Shown: piece by piece, positions 40,903 to 48,376 of the stretch
Numbering within the stretch: the stretch's first letter is position 1
Layout of the letters: each line of letters begins with the position of its first letter
NCBI RefSeq assembly: GCF_000439375.1
Contig: NZ_ATMI01000003.1
Coordinates: 83,619 to 147,618 of the forward strand
DNA from: Tatumella saanichensis
GTDB taxonomy: Bacteria > Pseudomonadota > Gammaproteobacteria > Enterobacterales > Enterobacteriaceae
Direction: 5' to 3'
DNA length: 64,000 bases
Made by a program: the position numbers and the translations under genes
Notes under the pieces: generated by a model
The model's database searches: none
The model's input: the letters and a program-made list of their open reading frames with translations, nothing else
Told to the model about the DNA's origin: nothing

Positions 40903-41157
40903 TCACTGACGAGGATCACTTTCGCCGAGGAAAAAGTACCACAGGGGAACAGACAGCATGGCAGTAAAAACGGTGGTATAGAGGGCTATCATAAAGCATT
41001 GAGTGATCCACAGATCCATCGGCCATTCACTAAAGGCCAGCTGATATTGGTCCACAACGCCACCAATAATGGCGCGGGAGATCACGGTGGCGGTGATCAG
41101 TGCAACAATGATCACGCTGATGACAAAGTGGCGGGGCTTTTTATGGGTTATCTTCAT
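40903..41157 (-). CDS. DUF2798 family small membrane protein
   Basis: This 84-residue protein has two hydrophobic segments (about 11-33 and 50-76). The conserved parts are RHFVISVIIVALITATVISRAIIGGVV and WITQCFMIALYTTVFTAMLSVPLWYFFL, the pattern of DUF2798. Function is not known. It is convergent with the AraC gene, 16 bases apart. Confidence 0.75.
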   Translation of the reverse strand: MKITHKKPRHFVISVIIVALITATVISRAIIGGVVDQYQLAFSEWPMDLWITQCFMIALYTTVFTAMLSVPLWYFFLGESDPRQ

Positions 41158-41687
41158 CGCTACACCTCACTGTTAACTGTTCCGTAAACTCGCCAGTTGA
41201 TGCCACCCTTGACGCATCAGTAGGCTTCACAAGCCTATTGCCACAAAGCCCGAGCACTGAACAGATTATTTTTAATAATGTATTAACAATTATACTACAA
41301 GGGAGGTGCTGGATACCACTCAGTGGTGCTAGCCGCGAGGAGCTTTCCACAGATAAAAAAAACCAGTGCCTACGGCACTGGTTGTCAGAAACGAGGTGTG
41401 CTATCAACATTTATAATTAAATTCAACCCGACTTAATCACAGTTAATTGGCAGAGAAAAATAGTTTTTTTATATAGCAGGCTCTAATCTGTCATAGCAAC
41501 CAGCAATAATTGTAGTGTTTTTATTTTATATCTATATTAATCAATTGGTTAAGTTTAATGCTCTAGTGGGGCGATTTTTTTCAGTCAATAAAGCATTGTT
41601 ACCTTGCGTCAGTCCGCACAGCAGGATAAGCAAAAAGTGGTCAAAAGAAAGACACTGTTGTTCAGTGAAAAAAGGTCAATTATTGTT
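41158..41687. other. Gap between the DUF2798 gene and cho
   Basis: Apart from the terminator-like hairpin at 41355, I see no gene here. The stretch 41400-41600 is AT-rich. A weak SOS-box-like sequence CTGT-N8-CCAG (41488-41503) has one mismatch in the core. The cho frame is open up to 41604, and CACTG/CAGTG arms (about 41655-41670) sit between possible starts. Confidence 0.5.
41355..41382 (-). terminator. Strong minus-strand terminator with no known gene before it
   Basis: On the minus strand arms AACCAGTGCC and GGCACTGGTT enclose a 3-base loop and are followed by eight T. No minus-strand gene ends here; the nearest upstream sequence on that strand is the AT-rich gap before cho. It could end a small RNA starting at about 41450-41600. 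Confidence 0.75.
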
Positions 41688-42530
41688 ATGAAATCCCGAA
41701 ACTATCGCTGGCAACTGGAAAAGGTCCCTTTCGTCTATCCTGTTGCACTGCGTGAGAACATTGAAAGCGTGCCCGCGGTGGCTGGTGTCTATTTTTTTTA
41801 TGGTGAAAGTGAAACCCTGCCACTGTATATCGGTAAAAGCGTCAACCTTCGTTCGCGACTGTTATCACATTTGCGTAACCCCGATGAAGCAAAACTATTG
41901 CGACAGACACGTTATATCCGTTATCAGGAGACTGCTGGGGAGATCAGTGCATTGCTGCTTGAAGCTCAGCTCATCAAACAGCTCAAGCCACTGTATAACA
42001 AAAGGTTAAGAAAGCTGCGTCAACTGCATACCCTGAAGCTGGATGAACAGGTTGTCGACGTTGTGTCTTTGAACCCTCAGGACGTTGGCTGTACCGAAAA
42101 TATTTTTGGTTTATTTAAGAACCGCTTCAGCGCTCGCAATGCCCTGATGGAGATCGCTGATCGCCACGCACTCTGCTATGGGTTATTGGGGATAGAAAAA
42201 AATCCTCCTGGCCGAGCCTGTTTCCGGCACGCCCTACGAAAATGTTCAGGGGCATGTTGTGGTGTGATCAGCCTAGAGCAACATCAAGCGCAGTTACGTG
42301 AAGCCCTAGAAGCAATGCGGGTGATCTGTTGGCCTTGGCCGGGCAGAATTGCGCTGCGAGAAGGGGATAAATATCAGGTCATTGACCATTGGGTGTGGCT
42401 CGGTGAAGCAGATAGCTTAGAGGAAGCTCAGGAGTTAACGAAAATATCAGGAGGCTACGACATTGATAGCTATAAAATCCTTTGCCGACCACTTCTCGCA
42501 GGCCATCATGATATTATACCTTTACCGTGA
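41688..42530 (+). CDS. cho: Cho, excinuclease (UvrC homologue)
   Basis: Cho makes the 3' incision in UvrABC nucleotide excision repair at bulky lesions. From the ATG at 41688 it is 280 residues (E. coli 295). The N-terminal GIY-YIG nuclease domain has VAGVYFFYGESETLPLYIGKSVNLRSRLLSHL, with the Arg in SRLL and the Glu in GEISALLLEAQLIKQLKPLYNKRLR. The C-terminal part has FGLFKNRFSARNALMEIADRHALCYGLLG and CFRHALRKCSGACCG, typical of Cho. The start is uncertain because no ribosome binding site is clear and the frame opens 28 codons earlier. E. coli cho is SOS-controlled; here only an imperfect LexA-like box is upstream. Confidence 0.9.
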   Translation: MKSRNYRWQLEKVPFVYPVALRENIESVPAVAGVYFFYGESETLPLYIGKSVNLRSRLLSHLRNPDEAKLLRQTRYIRYQETAGEISALLLEAQLIKQLKPLYNKRLRKLRQLHTLKLDEQVVDVVSLNPQDVGCTENIFGLFKNRFSARNALMEIADRHALCYGLLGIEKNPPGRACFRHALRKCSGACCGVISLEQHQAQLREALEAMRVICWPWPGRIALREGDKYQVIDHWVWLGEADSLEEAQELTKISGGYDIDSYKILCRPLLAGHHDIIPLP

Positions 42531-42569
42531 AGCGGTTCTCTGCGGCAACTCCTTCTGTGTGGAGGCTGG

Positions 42570-42680
42570 TTGAATCATCTCTGCCCACCGCCCTTAAAAA
42601 GCATAATCTGCGGAATCATTGTTGGCGCGATCGGGGGGATTGGCGTTGCTAGTAAGGCTATTGCTTATATTTTAGGCTAA
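42570..42680 (+). CDS. Possible 36-residue hydrophobic peptide (very uncertain)
   Basis: A frame begins at TTG with GGAGG four bases upstream. The peptide ends in a hydrophobic, Gly-rich stretch, IICGIIVGAIGGIGVASKAIAYILG, that could span a membrane. I know no family for it. The spacing of the binding site is short and the start is TTG, so chance is a real possibility. It may also be the remnant of a larger gene. Confidence 0.2.
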   Translation: MNHLCPPPLKSIICGIIVGAIGGIGVASKAIAYILG

Positions 42681-43661
42681 GCCGGTGCTTGCTGCCTCTA
42701 TCGCCGACGATTAACTCGGTAATTTTCAGACCGAGAGAAATAAATTTCACGGTCTTTAACACTACTAAAGACTAATTTCCTGTCAGAGCCTTCTTTTATT
42801 AGCCTAAATAAAAATTACACGAGGTATCTTGCGGTTATTAATAATTCTAGGAGAAATAAAAATACCTTTCTGTTCATATTATTAGTAACACTAACCGCCA
42901 GTAATCTGTAATTTACACCTAAAATCTGCATAACTGGCAGTAGCTAGCGACTTTATTAGGTGATCGGTCATCGTATTATTAGTCGCTGTCAAATCAGCAC
43001 GCTAGGTTGTGGGAGAGGAGGCACTCACAACGTCGACCTTCGAGTCGTGTCTGCAGTTTGGCCGTCAATTAGCAGCTTGCTCAATGGGTGACTGCTGAGC
43101 ATGCCACGTGGTGGCACAACTGCCGTCGTTCACTGAATGCCTTACCGTTTCTGTGATTTACAAGATGCGTTCTCTAATCTTCACCTTAGGTCGATAGGCT
43201 GCTGAATATCTGGCAAGTAAGGGGTCAGGAGTCTAGGGATCTGGCGAGTATTTTTGGTTTTATTAATTAATTGTTAAATACGTTAATTGAAATGGTGTTA
43301 TTTTCTTTTATTGTATTATTTTTGGTTTGTGCAGTAGGGATTTTTTGAATCTTAGGGTTTTTTTAGATTATTTAAGCATTACTGCTGCGAGAATATAGCC
43401 GGATGTTTTCATAGTAATTGTAAACATAAATCTAAATAAGAATCATCAAAGATATAATATTATGTAAGTGGTTGATAATTTTGATTATTTAAATATTCTC
43501 TATTGAGATTTCATTGTTGGAAATATAGGCTCTGATGGCTGAATGGAATAACCATAAAGTTTCCTTTGGTTACAATTGACAGTTTGAATACGGAAATTTT
43601 TGGATCTTGTGAAGGAATATAAAACACCTCGCAACAAAAAAGCGTTTTTCCCACATTTTTC
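42681..43661. other. AT-rich gap of about 1 kb between cho and the cio operon
   Basis: I find no gene with a ribosome binding site or recognisable product. GC content drops clearly at about 42780-43660. A 13 of 15 match to the ArcA consensus (ATTAATTAATTGTTA, 43262-43276) lies here, but such matches are easier by chance in AT-rich DNA. Two direct TTGAT words (about 43472) are half of an FNR-like site, not an inverted one. Frames of 65 and 123 residues near 43570-44041 look non-coding. Confidence 0.5.
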
Positions 43662-43692
43662 TTGACAACATGCGGGTGCAGAGGAATATACT
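43662..43692 (+). promoter_or_regulatory. Candidate promoter of the cio operon
   Basis: TTGACA and TATACT are separated by 19 bases, two more than ideal; an alternative -10 (AATATA) would give 17. Transcription from here would leave a leader of about 400 bases before cioA. Confidence 0.4.
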
Positions 43693-43896
43693 GGGCTTCA
43701 TTCGGACTACACAGAACCTATATTGTGCTGTTTGCGGCAATATATGCGTCTCGAAATCTGGGTACATCTCTAATAAGCGAATTCTGCAGTCTCAAGGGTT
43801 TGTTTATCGTCGGGTACTGCATAGCGCTTATTTGTTAAGCTTCGCCTGCAAACGCTTCGTTAAGAGCATTGTAAATTGTTGGGTACTGGCAAGGTT

Positions 43897-44066
43897 CCTG
43901 ACAATGTGGCGATTTTTATCCTGCACAATAGGTTACTGTCAGGGATATGTGCTAACGGAGAGCCTGGGGTTTAGAGGTAAGGATGGTGCGACACCTGTTT
44001 ATACTCTCCCTGTCCCGTCCCTTATCATTTTACCTGCCTGATAAGGAAAGGACGTCCGGGTGTCGC
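43897..44066 (+). promoter_or_regulatory. Structured RNA leader upstream of cioA
   Basis: The leader can fold in at least two parts. The first has 7-base arms CCTGACA (43897-43903) and TGTCAGG (43937-43943). The second is nested: outer arms GCGACACC (43988-43995) and GGTGTCGC (44059-44066), and inside them CCTTATCA and TGATAAGG with an 11-base loop. It ends 37 bases before the cioA ATG. I do not recognise a known riboswitch class. Confidence 0.5.
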
Positions 44067-44103
44067 GGGCTACTACGGTCACTTAATACAAAAGAAGATA
44101 GTC

Positions 44104-45546
44104 ATGTTAAGTAATGATCTCACATCGCTGATTACGCGCATTGACTTCGCGCTAATCTCATCAATTCATATCATTTATCCACCACTGACCATCGGTCTAG
44201 CACTGCTTCTGTTCATCTCTGAACTGATCTGGGTTAGAAAGAAAGATGATAAGTGGTACCGCATTACGCGTTTTTTCGAAAAGCTGTTCATTGTTAACTT
44301 CGGTGCAGGTGTTGCGACCGGTGTGACTATGGAAATGGCCTTCGGTATCCTTTATGGTCGCTTCTCTCAGGCTGCCGGACCGTTCTTTGGTCAGGTTCTG
44401 GGCTATGAGACCATTACCGCCTTTATGTACGAAGCCGGGTTCATCGGTCTGATGATCTTTGGTTGGGGCAAAATAAGTCGTGGTATGCACCTGTTCGCAA
44501 CCTTCAACGTGGCACTGTCTTCAACGCTGTCTGCTATGTGGATCTTGGTCGCAAACTCCTGGATGCAGACCCCGACCGGTGTTGAATTAAAGAACGGCAT
44601 CTTCGTAGTGACCGACTGGATGGCCGCACTATTCAACCCGAACGTCCGTTCAGCATTCCCGCACATGCTGCTGGCCAGCTTCGAGCTGTCCCTGACCTTC
44701 GTGGTCTCAGTCTGTGCATGGCAGGTGCTGAAGCGTCGTCACATCAACATCTTCCTGAAACCGCTGAAATATGCTCTGGCGGCTCTGGCCGTGGTTGCTG
44801 CTCTGCAGATCTATATGGGTGACGTGCTGGGTGAAAACACCCTGGAGCACAAGCCTGCTGCGCTGGCAGCAATGGAAGGACAATATGATGCTTACGATGC
44901 TAACGGTAACGTTAATAGCGCCTGGCACATCATTGGCTGGCCGAACAAAGACAACACTGCTCTGGCATGGTCAATCGACATTCCTCACGGTCTGAGTCTG
45001 ATTGAAACCAAAACCTGGAACGGTGCAGTCCGTGGTCTGAACAGCTTCCCGAAAGATGAGCAACCACCTGTTGTTCTGCCGTTCTACAGCTTCCGCGCAA
45101 TGGCTGCCGCGGGCGGTGCACTGCTGCTGGTAAGCTTGTGGGGCGTATGGCTGATGGCTCGTCGTCGTCTGACGGCTGAAACGGCTGCCAATAATACCCT
45201 GTTCCTGAAAATTGCGGTGGCAATGGTCGTTCTCCCTTACATCGCCGTGATTGCCGGTTGGTGGACACGTGAAATCGGTCGTCAGCCTTGGATCGTTAAT
45301 GGTCTGATGCGTACCGTCGACGGTATGAGTGCGATGACACCTGGTCTTGCTATCTTCTGGTTCGTTGGTTTTGCCATCTTCGAAGCGTCGGTAGTGATTG
45401 GTACTATCTGGTTCTTGGCAAAAGTTGTCCGTCAGGGTCCTGACTTATCCAGTCCAGTTCCTGGGGAAGGGCATGAGCACCTCGGCCATCTTGATGTGGC
45501 AGAAGGCGAACATGCTGACCATCCTGAATATATAAGACCGGTGTGA
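44104..45546 (+). CDS. cioA: Cytochrome bd-type quinol oxidase subunit I, cyanide-insensitive (CioA) type
   Basis: This 480-residue membrane subunit binds the haems and quinol. It carries the family histidine after the first helix (SSIHIIYPPLTIG, H22), GWWTREIGRQPWIVNG and AFPHMLLASFELSLTFVV with the second haem-ligand region. The quinol loop between VLGENTLEHKPAALAAMEGQYD and FPKDEQPPVVLPFYSFR is short, as in the CIO branch, rather than the long E. coli CydA loop. The C-terminal tail is rich in His, Glu and Asp. It differs from enterobacterial cydA and looks like CioA of Pseudomonas and acetic acid bacteria. The enzyme reduces oxygen with ubiquinol and is usually resistant to cyanide. Confidence 0.9.
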   Translation: MLSNDLTSLITRIDFALISSIHIIYPPLTIGLALLLFISELIWVRKKDDKWYRITRFFEKLFIVNFGAGVATGVTMEMAFGILYGRFSQAAGPFFGQVLGYETITAFMYEAGFIGLMIFGWGKISRGMHLFATFNVALSSTLSAMWILVANSWMQTPTGVELKNGIFVVTDWMAALFNPNVRSAFPHMLLASFELSLTFVVSVCAWQVLKRRHINIFLKPLKYALAALAVVAALQIYMGDVLGENTLEHKPAALAAMEGQYDAYDANGNVNSAWHIIGWPNKDNTALAWSIDIPHGLSLIETKTWNGAVRGLNSFPKDEQPPVVLPFYSFRAMAAAGGALLLVSLWGVWLMARRRLTAETAANNTLFLKIAVAMVVLPYIAVIAGWWTREIGRQPWIVNGLMRTVDGMSAMTPGLAIFWFVGFAIFEASVVIGTIWFLAKVVRQGPDLSSPVPGEGHEHLGHLDVAEGEHADHPEYIRPV

Positions 45547-45562
45547 TACGGAGAAGAACCTC

Positions 45563-46609
45563 ATGGATATGCTTACTCATACACAGCAATTTCTAACAAT
45601 TGCATGGTGGCTGGCGTTTGGTGTCAGCGTACTGCTTTACATTGCGCTTGATGGCGCAGATCTCGGGGCGGGGATCTTCTCGCTGTTTGTCCGTGATCAC
45701 GACGAACGTGGCGCCATCATGGCGGCAATGGCCGGAACTTGGGATGCTAACGAAACGTGGTTGATCGTGGCCGGTGGTATCATGTTCGGTACCTTCCCAT
45801 TTGTTTATGGTTCGGCCTTTAGCTACCTGATGGTACCAATGGCACTGGTTCTGTGGGGCATTATGTCCCGTGCTGTGGCCTTGGAATTCCGTCACTTAGC
45901 GTCTCCGTTCTGGCAGCGTTTCTCTGACGGTGTGTTCGGTGTTGCTAGTCTGACTGTTACCTTTTTCGGCGGTGTGTGTGTTGGTGCCGTGTTACAGGGT
46001 TTTGCACTGGATACTCCAGCAGTGGGTGTCCCTCACTATGCAGGTGGTGCCTTTAACTTCATCACACCTTTCTCCGTATGGACTGGGATTGCATCCTGTG
46101 TGGCCATGACCATGTCTGGTGTGCTGTTTGTTCGTGCACGTTTTGAAAAATCTGAACCTATCCGTAAGGTTGCTGCTAGCTGGACTGCCGTCGTGTTCTG
46201 GTTAGCCATTGCAGCTGTTGTGGTGACCTTGGTATGGAGCGCCGTCGAGTTCGACTGGGCACGTGCTAAATGGTTTGGTCCTCACTTCTGGATTTGGGGC
46301 CTGTTTGGACTGATCGCTCTGTTCTGTATTGAGCAGGTACGTCGTGACACCCTGAAGGACAAAGATTTTGCCGCCATCCTGTGGTTCAACGCAGCAGCGC
46401 TGATCCTTGGTTTCGGAATGCTGATCACTATGTTCCCGTGGTTGGTACCGAATACGTGGACCATTTGGGCCGGTGCAACGCCGCAGGTCTCCCTGATCAC
46501 CTTTACCCTAACCATGGGTGGGTTTGTTCCAGTGATGTTGATGTATAACTGGTACCAGGTTTGGGTATTCCGCGGACGTATCTCCAAACTGGTTGGTTAC
46601 GGACACTAA
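45563..46609 (+). CDS. cioB: Cytochrome bd-type quinol oxidase subunit II, CioB type
   Basis: The 348-residue subunit II has about eight to nine hydrophobic segments. Motifs include WWLAFGVSVLLYIALDGADLGAGIFSLF near the N-terminus, GTWDANETWLIVAGGIMFGTFPFVYG and SRAVALEFRH, all typical of CydB/CioB. GGAG lies upstream of the ATG, 16 bases after cioA. No CydX-like small gene lies between it and cydD; only six bases separate their coding regions. Confidence 0.92.
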   Translation: MDMLTHTQQFLTIAWWLAFGVSVLLYIALDGADLGAGIFSLFVRDHDERGAIMAAMAGTWDANETWLIVAGGIMFGTFPFVYGSAFSYLMVPMALVLWGIMSRAVALEFRHLASPFWQRFSDGVFGVASLTVTFFGGVCVGAVLQGFALDTPAVGVPHYAGGAFNFITPFSVWTGIASCVAMTMSGVLFVRARFEKSEPIRKVAASWTAVVFWLAIAAVVVTLVWSAVEFDWARAKWFGPHFWIWGLFGLIALFCIEQVRRDTLKDKDFAAILWFNAAALILGFGMLITMFPWLVPNTWTIWAGATPQVSLITFTLTMGGFVPVMLMYNWYQVWVFRGRISKLVGYGH

Positions 46610-46615
46610 AATACT

Positions 46616-48376
46616 ATGTCGTCTCGCCCACCCCTCAGTGGAGCGGCAGCACGCCTGGCAGAGCGTTGGCTTTCGAGTCAACGCCGCCAGGCGGGTTTGC
46701 TTTTCTCCCTCACTGTCGCCATGGCAACACTCAGTGCCGTTTTAATGATTGCCCAATGCTGGTTGTTGGCATGGTTGATAGATAAAGTCGTCTTAGGCGG
46801 TAAAGGATTATCCGACCTGTTCCCGGCGCTCTGGTTACTGCCAGTCGTCATGATTTTACGCGCAGCCGTGGATATGCTACGTCAGGGTTTTGGCTTCGAA
46901 GGTGCCGCCCGGATACGTCAGTTGCTACGTGAAACCTTACTCGAACGCATTGCGGCCCTCGGTCCCTCCTGGAGCCAGCAACATCGTACCGGCAGCATCG
47001 CTAACACCTTAGGTGAAGGCGTTGAGGCTATTGAAACTTATTTCTCTGCTTTCCTGCCACAGAAAATGATCATCGGTATTGTGCCGTTGGCCATCCTGGT
47101 GGCGCTGTTCCCGTCCGACTGGGTATCTGGTGTGATCATGCTGTGCACTGCACCGCTGATCCCGCTGTTTATGATCTTGGTCGGGAAGGGCGCAGAAAAG
47201 ATGAACCTCAAGCAGTGGCACAAGCTCAGCCTGATGAGTGCTCACTTTTTTGATGTAATTTCTGGTTTGACCACATTACGTCAGACCAATGCCGCCCGTC
47301 GGCAGGCCAATATCATTGCACAGATCTCTGAAAACTACCGCCAGACCACCATGAAAGTGCTGCGGGTGGCCTTTTTGTCATCGTTGGTGCTGGAGTTTTT
47401 AGCCACCATCAGCACCGCGATGGTGGCGGTCTATGTTGGCTTCCGTCTTTATTACGGTGATCTGGCGTTCCAACCGGGGCTGTTTGCGCTGTTACTGGCA
47501 CCGGAATTCTTCCGTCCACTGCGAGATCTGGGTGCACATTATCACGCCCGTATGGATGCTATCGGGGCGACCGAAGGTCTGCTCGAGATCCTTAACGCAG
47601 AGCCTGCCGAACAGACTGGTAAGGCTAGCCTGGCCGCTGAGACTCCCCAAGAAATCCGCCTTGAACACGTCAGCTATCAGCATGAAGAGGGCGGTGGGAT
47701 TGAGGATATTTCTTTCAGCCTGCGTCGCGGTGAAACTGTAGCGATTGTCGGTTCCAGCGGCGCGGGTAAAACCACGCTGGCACGGTTGTTGTTACGGTTC
47801 ATTACCCCGGCCAGCGGGCAGATCCTGATTGATGGCAAGCCCCTGTCTGAATTAGAACTGCTGCAGTGGCAGCAGCGAGTGGGTTGGTTACCGCAGCGTC
47901 CAACATTGTTTGCTGGCACCATCGCCGAAAATATCTGTTTGGCACAGCCAGAGGCCAGTCAGCAATCCTTGCAGCGTGCGGCCTCTTTGGCTCAGGCGGA
48001 TGCCTTTATCAAAGCGTTTCCCGACGGTTATCAGACCCAAGTCGGTGATGGTGGACAGGGACTCTCCGGTGGACAGATCCAACGGGTCGCAATGGCGCGA
48101 GCATTACTGACGGCTCCGCCGTTATTTATCCTCGATGAGCCTACCGCCTCTCTGGATAATGATACTGCCCGTCAGATGATGAGCGGTCTGGTGGATGCGT
48201 TGCCGGATGCGGCACGTTTAGTGATCACCCATGATACCTCGATTGCCGCGATGGCAGATCGCATCTTGGTACTGTCGCAAGGTAAACTGATTGAGTCCGG
48301 TACCCCGCAACAGCTGTCACAACAAAACGGTGTGTTTGCTGAACTTGAGCGTTTACAGAAGGGGGCGACCGAATGA
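46616..48376 (+). CDS. cydD: CydD, cysteine/glutathione ABC exporter subunit
   Basis: CydD pairs with CydC to export cysteine and glutathione to the periplasm, which is needed for assembly of cytochrome bd. The 586 residues have a six-helix membrane domain (with WSQQHRTGSIANTLGEGVEAIETYFSAFLPQ and APLIPLFMILVGKGAEKMNLKQWHKLS, characteristic of CydD) and a nucleotide-binding domain: Walker A VGSSGAGKTTLARLLL, signature LSGGQIQRVAMARALL, Walker B LFILDEPTASLDND. It follows cioB after six bases and overlaps cydC by four. Confidence 0.95.
   Translation: MSSRPPLSGAAARLAERWLSSQRRQAGLLFSLTVAMATLSAVLMIAQCWLLAWLIDKVVLGGKGLSDLFPALWLLPVVMILRAAVDMLRQGFGFEGAARIRQLLRETLLERIAALGPSWSQQHRTGSIANTLGEGVEAIETYFSAFLPQKMIIGIVPLAILVALFPSDWVSGVIMLCTAPLIPLFMILVGKGAEKMNLKQWHKLSLMSAHFFDVISGLTTLRQTNAARRQANIIAQISENYRQTTMKVLRVAFLSSLVLEFLATISTAMVAVYVGFRLYYGDLAFQPGLFALLLAPEFFRPLRDLGAHYHARMDAIGATEGLLEILNAEPAEQTGKASLAAETPQEIRLEHVSYQHEEGGGIEDISFSLRRGETVAIVGSSGAGKTTLARLLLRFITPASGQILIDGKPLSELELLQWQQRVGWLPQRPTLFAGTIAENICLAQPEASQQSLQRAASLAQADAFIKAFPDGYQTQVGDGGQGLSGGQIQRVAMARALLTAPPLFILDEPTASLDNDTARQMMSGLVDALPDAARLVITHDTSIAAMADRILVLSQGKLIESGTPQQLSQQNGVFAELERLQKGATE

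Noticed and set aside
43465..43490. FNR site before cioA
   Set aside because: The two TTGAT words are in the same direction, not inverted as an FNR site needs.
43570..43767. Minus-strand frame of 65 residues in the AT-rich gap
   Set aside because: No binding site or family resemblance; overlaps the probable promoter.
43670..44041. Plus-strand frame of 123 residues before cioA
   Set aside because: No ribosome binding site, many Cys and Arg with no domain, and it runs through the structured leader; better read as untranslated.
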